From JALOPX01 sp041309605 (GTDB taxonomy: Bacteria; Krumholzibacteriota; Krumholzibacteriia; Krumholzibacteriales; Krumholzibacteriaceae), in contig JBFYZH010000019.1 of assembly GCA_041309605.1 (NCBI GenBank), forward strand, positions 1 through 38,993: 38,993 nt of DNA, written 5' to 3'. A program made the translations under genes and the position numbers. How positions within the stretch are numbered: the first letter of the stretch is position 1; each line of letters begins with the position of its first letter. Positions 8,118 through 16,470 of this stretch are shown piece by piece. The notes below the pieces were generated by a model. It did no database searches, had not been told where the DNA came from, and saw nothing but the letters and a program-made list of their open reading frames with translations.

Positions 8118-9425
8118 ATGAAGAATCCTGAAAGACGGTATATCGAAAACTGGAAGAGCCTGGCCGAGGAAAAGCTGGAATGGGGCGCCAGCGGCCGATG
8201 GAAACAACGGGATTTCTCGTATCTCAGCGAGAAGATTTACGGCGAGACCGGCACGCTGATCAGCGTCTCGACCCTCAAGAGAATCTGGAAGAGGGATTTC
8301 GGCGGAACTCCGCACCCGGCCACCCTTGACGCCCTCGCCGGATTCCTCGGATTCGCCGACTGGCCCGAGTTCAGAAAGTCCAGGGACAGGTCCGCCGAAG
8401 GCGAACCCGGCGATGCGATCTTCCCCGGCGGGGAACCGGAGAGCGGCATTCACGCGGTATCGCCGCGGATTCTTCTCTTCACCGCCCTCGCTTTCGTCCT
8501 CGTGATCGTGATATCGATCTACATCGTCTCGAGATCCGGCAGCGGAGTCGATTACGAAAATGTCCACTTCTCGAGCAGGAAGGTCGTCAGCGCGGGCGTG
8601 CCTAATACGGTGGTGTTCGATTACGATGTGACTGGAATCGATTCGGACGATATACAGATACAGCAGAGCTGGGATCCAAAGATGCGGGACACGGTTCCGC
8701 CGGGAAAAGGACAGTATACGAGCGTCTATTACTACCCCGGATTTCACAAGGCGAAGCTGGTGATCGATCAGGATGTGGTCAAAGAGCATGATATCCACAT
8801 AACCACGGACGGGTGGCTTACCCTGGCAAGATACGGGCTGGACGACCCCGTCCCGCTCTATATTCCAGGCGACGACGTGGAATCGGACGGCCGGATCCAT
8901 GTCAGCCCCGCCTCTCTCGCCGCAAACAAGCTGGACCTGTCTGGAAACTCCTTCCTTGTGAGTTATTACAATGTCCGCAGCTTCGGGGACGTACAGGGCG
9001 ACGATTTCACGATAGAGGCGAGGGTGAAAAACGATCTGAACGAGGGGGGCCTGACCTGCCAGTATTCGGAACTCATCGTGATGTGCGAGAACGGAAGGAT
9101 GATCATACCGCTCTGTCTTCCGGGTTGCGTGAGCAATATCAGCCTCAAGTTGATGGACACGTGGGTTCACGGGCGCGACAACGACCTGTCGTCCCTCGGG
9201 TGCGACCTGTCCGAGTGGAACGACCTGAGATGCGAGATCGCCGGTAAAAAGGCCAGGATATCGGTCAACGAGAGTTTCGCGAGAGAGGTCTCGTACGAGG
9301 AATCGGCGGGAAGGGTCATGGGGATCCACTTCCTCTTCTTCGGCTGCGGCTCCGTGGACCGCGTAAGACTCGAAGCCTCCGACGGCACGACCGTTTTCGA
9401 GGATGATTTTCTGAAGATGCGGTGA
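8118..9425 (+). CDS. Membrane-anchored HTH-like regulator with LamG-like extracytoplasmic domain
   Basis: This 435-residue protein has three parts. Residues 10-95 are cytoplasmic and carry a putative DNA-binding unit: 'YLSEKIYGETG', 'ISVSTLKRIWKRDF', then 'PATLDALAGFLGFADWPEF'. From memory, this arrangement resembles N-terminal helix-turn-helix regions in Bacteroidetes proteins of unknown function. Residues 117-139 form one membrane helix. Residues 140-435 are outside the cytoplasm and look beta-rich, with a LamG-like part at the end ('DDFTIEARVKN', 'WNDLRCEIAGKKARISVN'). The layout is that of a ToxR/CadC-like one-component regulator, with DNA binding inside and sensing outside. I chose the ATG at 8118 (AGGACGG upstream) over 8067. 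No known family name can be given safely. Confidence 0.72.
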   Translation: MKNPERRYIENWKSLAEEKLEWGASGRWKQRDFSYLSEKIYGETGTLISVSTLKRIWKRDFGGTPHPATLDALAGFLGFADWPEFRKSRDRSAEGEPGDAIFPGGEPESGIHAVSPRILLFTALAFVLVIVISIYIVSRSGSGVDYENVHFSSRKVVSAGVPNTVVFDYDVTGIDSDDIQIQQSWDPKMRDTVPPGKGQYTSVYYYPGFHKAKLVIDQDVVKEHDIHITTDGWLTLARYGLDDPVPLYIPGDDVESDGRIHVSPASLAANKLDLSGNSFLVSYYNVRSFGDVQGDDFTIEARVKNDLNEGGLTCQYSELIVMCENGRMIIPLCLPGCVSNISLKLMDTWVHGRDNDLSSLGCDLSEWNDLRCEIAGKKARISVNESFAREVSYEESAGRVMGIHFLFFGCGSVDRVRLEASDGTTVFEDDFLKMR

Positions 9426-9450
9426 TATGCGCGGTCTTTCCGCGAGACCG

Positions 9451-10881
9451 TCAGCCCTGCCTGAATCCTTCGACGAAACGGAAAAACCGCATTACATCCC
9501 TGAAATTGGACACGATTCCCACCGACACCCTCACCGCCCCCGAGCTCTTTCCGTCGATACATTGCCGGAACACTTCCAGCGGCATCCTTGAACCGGGGGC
9601 GTTCATGCATTTGATCATCTCGTCCTTAGAAAGACCCATGGCGAGTTCACCCGCTCCGGGATTGCAGAAACATCCCGTTCGGAGCGATATTCTCCATTTG
9701 TTCGCCTCGCGCTCGACGATCTGATGATCGACGACCGCGCCGTCCCGGTCGTAAACGTTGATCGTGACCGTCCCCCCCCGCATCCTTCGTTCCGAGGGCC
9801 CGTAGAGACGCACCACCGGCTTTTCGTTGCCGTGTTTCAATTCCAGAAGCATTCCGATCAGCCAATGGGAGAGGCAGCCGACCCTCGTATGAATCGTATC
9901 TATCCCGATCGATTCTATATGATCGATCCCCATGCATATCGCCGGAAGATTCGTGTAATTCGGCGTGCCGTCCTCGAACCCCTCCGCCCCGGGAGCAAGA
10001 TAGTACTGGTCGGCCTGGACCGAGGCGACCGTTATCGTTCCTCCCGCGAACCAGGGGCGGCGCAGTTTTTCAAGCGCTTTTCTTCTGGCTATGAGGGCTC
10101 CGACTCCTGTCGGGTAACCGAAGATCTTGTAGAAAGAGACAGCAACGTAGTCGGGCATCCACCTTCCAAGATCGAGCCTGTTGCTTGGCACGAAGGCCGC
10201 CGCGTCCAGCAACACATCCCAACCCCTCTGCTGGGCCATCCCAATCCACTCAAGCGGGTGCTGGACGCCCGAAAAATTGGATTGTGCGGGATATGCGAAG
10301 AGCCTGTTCGCCCCCCTGTCGCCCTTTTCGAGATAACTCAGCAACACGTCGTCGGAGATCCTCAGGTCGGGCGGGATGATCGGCACGTATTCGGTCACGG
10401 CGCCCCGCGCACGATCGAATTCGCGAATACCCAGCACCGAATTGTGATTGTCGAAGCTCAGAAGCAGGCGGTCGCCCTTCCGGAACGGGTATGCCTCCCC
10501 GACGAGTTTCAACGCCTGGCTCGCGTTGGAGGTGAATATGACCACGTATTCTTCCGGCGATGCGTTGAAAAATTCAAGGACGGCCTTCCTGCACAGCTCG
10601 ATCTTTTCCGTCGTCAATTTGGACGTGGGATTCGTGGAGTGAGGATTGCCCAGCACGCTCGACAGAAGAAATTCCATGTGGCATTTTATCTGGCTGTCGC
10701 TGTAAAGCCCTCCCCCGGTGTAGTCGAGGTATATGTGTCCCTGACTGTCGAGCCTCGAGTATTCTGTCGCGCGGATTTCGTCGAGCTTCAGCGTGGTGCC
10801 GTATTCAGGATAATCCTCGAGAAACTTCCCGTAACATTCGCCGAGCGCGCCGTCCCCGGCGCGCATCTCTTCCGGACTCAA
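9451..10881 (-). CDS. Class V aminotransferase-fold PLP enzyme, molybdenum-cofactor-sulfurase-like
   Basis: This 476-residue cytoplasmic enzyme has the fold of cysteine desulfurases. Lys252 in 'SFYKIFGYPTG' is the expected PLP lysine. 'DAAAF' at 226-230 supplies the PLP-binding aspartate, and 'VIFTSNASQALKLVGE' matches the cofactor phosphate-binding region. Near the end, 'RTGCFCNPGAGE' (Cys404, Cys406) closely resembles the persulfide-forming loop of eukaryotic Mo-cofactor sulfurases rather than NifS/IscS. The MOSC domain of those proteins is absent. The start is TTG at 10881: GGAGG at 10889-10893 is seven bases upstream, and the longer frame to 11061 overlaps the next gene. A sulfur-transfer role is inferred. 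Confidence 0.82.
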   Translation of the reverse strand: MSPEEMRAGDGALGECYGKFLEDYPEYGTTLKLDEIRATEYSRLDSQGHIYLDYTGGGLYSDSQIKCHMEFLLSSVLGNPHSTNPTSKLTTEKIELCRKAVLEFFNASPEEYVVIFTSNASQALKLVGEAYPFRKGDRLLLSFDNHNSVLGIREFDRARGAVTEYVPIIPPDLRISDDVLLSYLEKGDRGANRLFAYPAQSNFSGVQHPLEWIGMAQQRGWDVLLDAAAFVPSNRLDLGRWMPDYVAVSFYKIFGYPTGVGALIARRKALEKLRRPWFAGGTITVASVQADQYYLAPGAEGFEDGTPNYTNLPAICMGIDHIESIGIDTIHTRVGCLSHWLIGMLLELKHGNEKPVVRLYGPSERRMRGGTVTINVYDRDGAVVDHQIVEREANKWRISLRTGCFCNPGAGELAMGLSKDEMIKCMNAPGSRMPLEVFRQCIDGKSSGAVRVSVGIVSNFRDVMRFFRFVEGFRQG

Positions 10882-11039
10882 CAAAAGACCTCCGTATAAT
10901 GAATTCGGCCGCAACCTGCATAGACCCGCTCTGCACAGCGCGAAGTTTAACCGATCGGGAGGCCGAATAAAAAGTGAAAACTTCGATTCTGACGCCTCGG
11001 CGATGAAGGTGGCCACCCCGATTTTCAGGCCGGGGAAAA

Positions 11040-11855
11040 TCAGTCCGGCGTGATATTCCATTGATCAAGGCTGTCGAGAACGGTAGCCGACCCCACACCC
11101 TGGAGGTAGCGCGCCTGTTCCTGCGGAACGTCACCGAATACGTCTATCCCCGCCGCGGTCTCCCGGAATATCGCCGAATAGTAGACGCACGCCTGAAGAT
11201 ATGATCCTTTGGCGGAAGGATGTCCTCCGTCGGGGTGAAACAGGTCGATCTCCGGTCTTTCGGCGATAACCGTATTGAAGGCGACACCTATGGGAGCTAC
11301 GATGAAACCCATCCTGCCCGCCATCAGCAGAGTGCCTTTCCTCAGCATCGACTGGAACTGCTCGTAAGTGTAATCATGCCCCTCGTAACTGACTCCGTTT
11401 TTCATTGCCCAATCCATAAAAAAGATTATCCGCGTATCGGGATTGTTCGCCCTGATTGCCCCGGCCAGGATTTCTATGGGTTCCGCTATTTCGTCGTGGT
11501 ATTCGGGAAAAGCGATTTCATAGCTTGAACCCTGCATCACCGCGTAATCCCATTTCCTCAGCGCTATATGGTCGAAAACATCCGTAACGCTGACGATCAT
11601 ACCGAGCGTTTTGCCGAGATACATGGCCTCCCTGATAAAGACTTTTTTGCCCGACGAATCGCAGAGGGCCTGTAAAATACCGGGGGTATCGTAGTAGGCG
11701 GTCAGGCTGTTACCTATCATGAGCACGTCGCAGTCGGCGGGGTTGTCCGGGAATAATTTTCTATTGTCGACCGGATCGCCGCCGCAGGCTGAAATGACGA
11801 GCGGCAGGAATAAAACACAAAATGCGCCCCGAAGTGAAACGATTCGCTTGAACAT
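11040..11855 (-). CDS. SGNH/GDSL-like hydrolase lipoprotein
   Basis: This 271-residue protein has a lipoprotein signal ending in 'LVISAC' (lipid-anchored Cys24). The mature part begins like an SGNH hydrolase: 'LMIGNSLTAYYDTPG' gives the block I serine (Ser50), and 'HPDGGHPSAKGSYLQ' near the end matches the block V Asp-x-x-His motif. 'WDYAVMQGSSYE' fits a middle block. It is probably an envelope-anchored esterase or acetylhydrolase acting on glycans or lipids. The ATG at 11855 is chosen over the frame start at 11873 because the signal peptide then has normal form. A promoter lies at 11890-11917. It reads towards the PLP enzyme, 158 bases away. Confidence 0.8.
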   Translation of the reverse strand: MFKRIVSLRGAFCVLFLPLVISACGGDPVDNRKLFPDNPADCDVLMIGNSLTAYYDTPGILQALCDSSGKKVFIREAMYLGKTLGMIVSVTDVFDHIALRKWDYAVMQGSSYEIAFPEYHDEIAEPIEILAGAIRANNPDTRIIFFMDWAMKNGVSYEGHDYTYEQFQSMLRKGTLLMAGRMGFIVAPIGVAFNTVIAERPEIDLFHPDGGHPSAKGSYLQACVYYSAIFRETAAGIDVFGDVPQEQARYLQGVGSATVLDSLDQWNITPD

Positions 11856-11889
11856 GACCGCCTGTCCGCACATGTGGGATCCGTACGGA

Positions 11890-11917
11890 ATTAAACCCTT
11901 TTAAAGCGAATTATCAA
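11890..11917 (-). promoter_or_regulatory. Sigma-70-like promoter for the SGNH lipoprotein
   Basis: The -35 TTGATA (11912-11917) and -10 TTTAAT (11890-11895) are 16 bases apart on the - strand, each one mismatch from consensus. The expected start of transcription is about 25-30 bases before the ATG at 11855. Confidence 0.6.
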
Positions 11918-12009
11918 TAGTAAAGGCTTGGGGGCGCCCGCTGAAATATCGTCCGGCGTCCCTCTCTTGGTCCGGCAATCCCCCGCCCGCCGAATCGCCC
12001 CGTATCATT

Positions 12010-12879
12010 CTAAAAATCCATTTCCATTTCGTACTGGCGGACGAATATCTCGAACCCCAGAGAGCCCAGAAAGGCCGCCATGCCATTGTCCGAATGATCC
12101 ACGTTCACCATCCTCACCTTTTCGGTCTTCCCGCCGATCGTACCCGCGAGCCGCCTCATCAGCGCCGTTCCCGTTCCCTTTCGCCTGTATTCCCTCATTA
12201 CGGCGACCGTCATGATCCAGTTTATCGCCGGGTAATAAACCAGCAGGGCGGCCGGACCTTTTCCGGCATCGGCGACAAAAACCACAACGTCGTCCGGAAT
12301 GCGCCTGATGGAATCGAAGCTGTTTTCCCACGAAGGGCGCCAGTCGAGGGATCCCTCGAAGCCGGCCAGCACATCCTTCCCGGCGATAGCTATATCGATA
12401 TCTTCATCCATTCCGGCCGCACCGGCCAGTCTTTTCACATCGGCGTGATAGCAATCGAACTCCCTTTTGACGGAAAAGCCGGTCCTCGTGTAGGCCTTGA
12501 CCGCCGGGTCGTTCTCCTGCAGCACCTCGAGAACGAACAGCTCCACTCCCCTGTTTTTCAGCCCTGGGAGAGCGTGATCGAACATCCCTCTGGCAATCCC
12601 CTTCCCGCGGAACGGCTTGATTATTCCGGTCGTGATGTCGAATGCGGCTGTCGTGTCCTTCCATCGATCCACACCGAGGAGCGTGTACCCTACCAGTCTT
12701 TCCTCATCGAAAGCCCCCACCGACAGACTGAAATCGATGCCGTTCTTGATCGCCCTGTTGAAGGTAATCTCCTCGGTCATGTAGCTCATGTCGATCGCGT
12801 AATCGGAGAAAGCCTCCAGGAAAGTGGAATAGATTTGCGGCTTCATGTCCTCCGAAAGGTTGTCATAGATGATATCCAT
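12010..12879 (-). CDS. GNAT family N-acetyltransferase with two GNAT domains
   Basis: This 289-residue cytoplasmic protein contains two GNAT-type folds in tandem. The first (about 1-150) has an acetyl-CoA loop 'PFRGKGIARGMFD' and a 'YTRTGFSVKREF' end typical of GNAT beta6-beta7. The second (about 160-285) has 'YRRKGTGTALMRRL' followed by 'FLGSLGFEIFVRQYEMEM'. Both retain the pyrophosphate-binding R/Q-x-x-G-x-G/A pattern. The substrate is unknown; small amines, amino acids or protein N-termini are the usual ones. The gene lies between the asd-lysC pair and the SGNH lipoprotein on the same strand, 75 bases from lysC. Confidence 0.88.
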   Translation of the reverse strand: MDIIYDNLSEDMKPQIYSTFLEAFSDYAIDMSYMTEEITFNRAIKNGIDFSLSVGAFDEERLVGYTLLGVDRWKDTTAAFDITTGIIKPFRGKGIARGMFDHALPGLKNRGVELFVLEVLQENDPAVKAYTRTGFSVKREFDCYHADVKRLAGAAGMDEDIDIAIAGKDVLAGFEGSLDWRPSWENSFDSIRRIPDDVVVFVADAGKGPAALLVYYPAINWIMTVAVMREYRRKGTGTALMRRLAGTIGGKTEKVRMVNVDHSDNGMAAFLGSLGFEIFVRQYEMEMDF

Positions 12880-12954
12880 TCCCTGCCCTCGTCAACTTCA
12901 TTAAAGATTGATCGCCTCGCCGGCCTGAGCCTGTACGCAAGGAAAGATTTTACT

Positions 12955-14340
12955 TCACCGGGCCGCAGTCAACCGGAAAAACTCATCGTGCACGGCTCTG
13001 ACCGCATCCTCCCTGTCGCCGCCGGCGACGATGAAATATGCCGCGACTTCGGAAGCGCCGGCCGCGAGAAGAAGGATGTTTATCCCCCGCCTCGAAAGCG
13101 CCCCAGTAATACGGGAAAATATTCCGGCTTTTACGAGCATTCCCTCGCCGACAACGGCGACGAGCGATATATCCTCCATCGCCAGGGTTTCCTTTACCGC
13201 CGCGGGGGCTGAAGTCCTCACTATTCGAAGACTCCTCTCCAGGGAATCCTTCGAGACAATCAGGTTTATGGCCGTCTGGGCGGTAATTATGGACCTGATA
13301 TTTATCCCGGCTTCGCCCAGGGCAGAAGTAACTTCCGCCAGGATTCCCGGTTGCATGCCGACTCCCATACCCTTCATCCTCAGTATTCCTATGTCGTCGG
13401 TATATGTCACGCTCTTGACGACGCCGTCGCGCACCTCGGCCTCGCCACCTATAACGGTCCTGGGACCCGCCGCTTTCCCCGCATCGCCGATGTCGAAAAT
13501 CCTTACATGGATATCTGTCCCGCCGATCGGTTCGAATGTGCGCGAATGCACTATCCGCGCTCCGAAATAGGAAAGCTCGGCCGCCTCCGGGAAGGTCAGC
13601 GACCCGATCGATACGGCGCCCTCGACGGTCGCCGGGTCGGCGCTCATGAACCCGGGCACATCCTTCCAGAGATCGACGGAGGCGGCTCCGATGCAGCGCG
13701 CGATGGCTGCCGCGCTGTAATCGCTTCCACCCCTCCCGAACGTGGTCACCCGGCCCGACGAAGACACCCCGTAATATCCGGGCACGATGAACATTCCTTC
13801 GCCGGAAAGCGATTCCCGCACCCGCCGCCCCGAGGCGCCGAGATCTATGGTCGCCCCGCCGAACACCCCGTCGGTGCGAAGACCGATTTCCTCGGGCAGC
13901 ATCTCCCGGCAATCCATACCGCAATCGTTCAGCACCGATTCCAGCAACGCCGACGAAAGTCTTTCCCCATAGCTCATGACCCTGTCGACCGCGGCTTCCG
14001 GTGGCTCCCCCGCGCGCCGGACGCCGGTCAGGAGATCTCCAAGTTCCGCTATACGCCGGTCTATCCGGGAAATGGAGGCTCGCCTTGCAACAGGATCCTT
14101 GATATGAAGGTCTGCGATCCGCTCATGCCGATCCAGCAGTTTCCTCCTGAGTCCCGGGATTTCAGACGCGTCGAAGATCCCCGTGCCGAGTGCTTTTTCA
14201 AGGATGTCCGTGATACCGTAAAGAGCGGACACAACGATCACCACCGGGCATTGGTAACTCCTTATCGCAAGAAGTACTCTCGAGATATCCCCCTCGGACT
14301 TGAGATCCGACCCGCCTATTTTTACCACCCTTTTTTTCAC
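12955..14340 (-). CDS. lysC: Aspartate kinase
   Basis: This 461-residue enzyme phosphorylates aspartate, the first step towards lysine, threonine, methionine and diaminopimelate. The amino-acid-kinase domain begins 'VVKIGGSDLKSEGDI', where most aspartate kinases have KFGGTS, and later has 'GRGGSDYSAAAIARCI' and 'WKDVPGFMSADPATV', both diagnostic. Two ACT domains follow (about 310-461), with 'GMQPGILAEVTSALGEAGI' and 'GIFSRITGALSRRGINI', so feedback control by an end-product amino acid is likely. It starts at GTG with GGGAGG five bases upstream and overlaps the asd stop as GTGA. There is no fused homoserine dehydrogenase. The gene name is by function; which isozyme it is cannot be told. Confidence 0.93.
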   Translation of the reverse strand: MKKRVVKIGGSDLKSEGDISRVLLAIRSYQCPVVIVVSALYGITDILEKALGTGIFDASEIPGLRRKLLDRHERIADLHIKDPVARRASISRIDRRIAELGDLLTGVRRAGEPPEAAVDRVMSYGERLSSALLESVLNDCGMDCREMLPEEIGLRTDGVFGGATIDLGASGRRVRESLSGEGMFIVPGYYGVSSSGRVTTFGRGGSDYSAAAIARCIGAASVDLWKDVPGFMSADPATVEGAVSIGSLTFPEAAELSYFGARIVHSRTFEPIGGTDIHVRIFDIGDAGKAAGPRTVIGGEAEVRDGVVKSVTYTDDIGILRMKGMGVGMQPGILAEVTSALGEAGINIRSIITAQTAINLIVSKDSLERSLRIVRTSAPAAVKETLAMEDISLVAVVGEGMLVKAGIFSRITGALSRRGINILLLAAGASEVAAYFIVAGGDREDAVRAVHDEFFRLTAAR

Positions 14341-15368
14341 GACCGCCTCCCGTACCTGCCGATGAAATATTCGGCGTTCTGGATCGATCCACCGGCCGCC
14401 CCTTTAACGATATTGTTGACCAGAAGGAAAAATCCGATCCTTCCGTCGACCTTTCTCAATCTGCCCGTAAATACCTGCATTCCGGGAGGTTCTCCGGAAA
14501 AAGCCGACCGCGGTTGAGGCTGGTCCGGCCCTTCCATGTAGACGACGGGCCGCGCCATCGAAGGAATGGGACCCTTGAAATCATCCCAGGCCTGAAGTAT
14601 ATTTTTTTCTGAAACTTCATCGTCCAGCTTCAACCACACAGCCTCGAGATGCCCGTACCGGACCGGCACCCTCGCGCAGCTGGCGAACACTCCCGCGGAA
14701 ATACCAAGTATCCTCCGTAGTTCCGAACCGATCTTCTCCTCCTCCTTCTCTATATGGGGTATGACGTTCGCGTCGATGTCCAGGAACGGAATGCCCGGAT
14801 ACCCGGCGCCGGAGACCGCCTGGTACGTCGACACGCAAATCTCCCGTATACCGAATCTTCTCAGCGGGGCGAGCGCCACGGCAAGACCGGTCGTGGAACA
14901 GTTCGCGTTCGTCACGACGAATCCCTTCCGTGGATAACCCTGTCTTTCTATCATCTCCAGGGCTTCCGGATTGACCTCCGGTATCAGGATGGGCACGTCC
15001 GGTTCGCGCCTCATTGCGCTCGCGTTGGTGAAAACGCGGAATCCGTTGTCCCTTAGAACCGGTTCCGTGACCCCGGCGACATCTGCAGGCAGGGCGCTGA
15101 AAACGATCTCCACACCGGCGTCCTTCAGGGCTGACGGGTCACAAGCCCCGAGTTCGAGATCGCCCGCGCCTCTTGGAAGTTCGAAGGGAAGCTGCCACCT
15201 CACGCAGTCGCCGTAGAGGATCCCCGTCTTTTGCCCGGAAGCGCCCAGGCAGACCGTTTCGAACATGGCGGATCGCGAAAGCATCCAGACGAAGACCTGT
15301 CCCACGATTCCAGTGGCTCCGAGTACGGCAGTTCTTATTCCCGCTGTTTCATCTTTTTCCGGCATCAT
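14337..15368 (-). CDS. asd: Aspartate-semialdehyde dehydrogenase
   Basis: This 343-residue NADP-dependent enzyme reduces aspartyl phosphate to aspartate semialdehyde, the step after LysC. The N-terminus has the nucleotide loop 'VLGATGIVGQVF'. 'TNANCSTTGLAVAL' contains the catalytic cysteine, and 'RVPVRYGHLEAVWLKL' contains the catalytic histidine. The sequence style is that of archaeal and fungal enzymes rather than E. coli Asd, whose active-site region differs. It starts at the first of two adjacent ATGs; AAGGA lies five bases upstream. It is the first gene of an asd-lysC operon and has a long structured leader (15398-15459). Confidence 0.93.
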   Translation of the reverse strand: MMPEKDETAGIRTAVLGATGIVGQVFVWMLSRSAMFETVCLGASGQKTGILYGDCVRWQLPFELPRGAGDLELGACDPSALKDAGVEIVFSALPADVAGVTEPVLRDNGFRVFTNASAMRREPDVPILIPEVNPEALEMIERQGYPRKGFVVTNANCSTTGLAVALAPLRRFGIREICVSTYQAVSGAGYPGIPFLDIDANVIPHIEKEEEKIGSELRRILGISAGVFASCARVPVRYGHLEAVWLKLDDEVSEKNILQAWDDFKGPIPSMARPVVYMEGPDQPQPRSAFSGEPPGMQVFTGRLRKVDGRIGFFLLVNNIVKGAAGGSIQNAEYFIGRYGRRS

Positions 15369-15397
15369 CTTGTTCCTTCCGCAATGGAGTTCACGCA

Positions 15398-15459
15398 GCC
15401 CGAGGCGCCCCCGCCCGATGATTAAAGCATGGATGAAGGCGGCCTCGGGCGCCTTTCAT
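15398..15459 (-). promoter_or_regulatory. Predicted pseudoknot in the asd-lysC leader
   Basis: On the - strand, AUGAAAGGCG (15459-15450) pairs with CGCCUUCAU (15441-15433), one bulged A. Its 8-base loop CCCGAGGC (15449-15442) is perfectly complementary to GCCUCGGG at 15406-15399, which would close an H-type pseudoknot 30 bases before the asd ATG. No U-run follows, so control, if any, would be on translation rather than termination. It does not match the lysine or SAM riboswitches as I know them. The rest of the 306-base gap (15369-15674) holds a possible -10 (TAAAAT, 15467-15472) without a -35, and nothing else I recognise. Confidence 0.45.
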
Positions 15460-15674
15460 GTATGGATTTTAAAAAGTCGGGGAGAAGAGAATTGTTTTCA
15501 GCCCCGGCAGGGCATCGAAAACTTCCGGTGAGGATAGAGATTTCTTATTCTGTGCTTCCTGTTCAAACGATCCACCGTTCCTGCCGGCCGATTAAAGATC
15601 CGAAATGTCCACACCGGCCAGTAAGATCGTAAAAAAGCCGCCGGATGTCAAGGACTACAGGTATCGTTATCATC

Positions 15675-16301
15675 CTAGAATCGGATTACGGCGTTCATCC
15701 TCGCTTCGCTCAGCTTGAAATCCTTTCCGCCTGTAACATCCAGGGTGATGCTCGATCTTCCTTTATTAAGGGTTATTGCGCTCTTCCATCCCCTGTTGGA
15801 GAGGGACATGACGGTTTCGTGCCTGGTCCCCTTGTGAGTGATCTTCCCCGATAACGATCCCTTAGCCGCATCCAGAACGAATACCGCCGATTTCGACAAC
15901 CTGGACCTTATGTATCCCGATATCCGGCCGTCCTTGCCTAGATCGAGTTTGATCTCGTGGTCCTCGCTTTTAAGCCTGATCGTTCCCGCCGGCGGAAACG
16001 CGCCCCGGGACACCCTTACGACACCCGCTTCGATCTCCAGTTCAAGCCCTCCCAGATCGCCGTCCCTGTAGGTGCCGCAGTATTTTCCATCCTTGTTGAA
16101 ATCGAGCTTCAGCGAATGGGATTCCCCTGAATGGACGACGGAACCGCCAAGGCGCCCTTTAGATATTTTCAATCCTATCAACAAGTTATCGCTAAAATTG
16201 TACACGGCTCCGGCCATGACGATCTTTTTCTCGGTGTCTATATCGAGCGACAACTCGTGATTTCTGCCATTATCCTTAAGCTGAACTTTCGATTTCGCCA
16301 T
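15675..16301 (-). CDS. Unknown protein built of about eight 22-25-residue beta repeats
   Basis: I do not recognise this 208-residue protein. It has no signal peptide or membrane segment. It is made of repeated short units with the pattern h-x-L-x-L-D-x-x-K-D-G-x-x-x-G: for example 'HSLKLDFNKDGKYCGTYR' and 'HEIKLDLGKDGRISGYIR', and looser copies 'LLIGLKISKGRLGGSVV' and 'SAVFVLDAAKGSLSGKI'. This suggests stacked beta-hairpins, as in a barrel or solenoid. The ATG at 16301 is chosen because GGGGGA lies just before it. It is followed by the asd leader and preceded by the OmpA terminator, so it is probably transcribed alone. Cytoplasmic location is inferred only from the lack of a signal. Confidence 0.7.
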   Translation of the reverse strand: MAKSKVQLKDNGRNHELSLDIDTEKKIVMAGAVYNFSDNLLIGLKISKGRLGGSVVHSGESHSLKLDFNKDGKYCGTYRDGDLGGLELEIEAGVVRVSRGAFPPAGTIRLKSEDHEIKLDLGKDGRISGYIRSRLSKSAVFVLDAAKGSLSGKITHKGTRHETVMSLSNRGWKSAITLNKGRSSITLDVTGGKDFKLSEARMNAVIRF

Positions 16302-16382
16302 TATTTCCCCCAGTGGAAAGCACACCTGCCGCCGCAGAGGGACTCTGACACGACGGTTCCGGCTGGTTCGCCCCTTTTCCGG

Positions 16383-16432
16383 AAAAAAAGGGCCCGCTCA
16401 CATTGAACGCGAAGTCCTTCAGGGAGCGGGCC
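16383..16432 (-). terminator. Rho-independent terminator after the OmpA gene
   Basis: On the - strand GGCCCGCTC pairs with GAGCGGGCC (9 bp, 16424-16432 with 16391-16399) around a 24-base loop. A C and seven Ts (16389-16383) follow. It lies 38 bases after the stop of the OmpA/TSP3 gene. The loop is longer than usual. Confidence 0.8.
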
Positions 16433-16470
16433 ACCTTCTTGATTACCCGGCAGTGACTACAAGCGGTCTA

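Noticed and set aside
15391..15459. 22-codon open frame across the asd leader as an attenuation peptide
   Set aside because: It has no ribosome binding site and is rich in Arg, Gly and Ala rather than Lys, Thr or Met. The bases are better explained by the paired segments.
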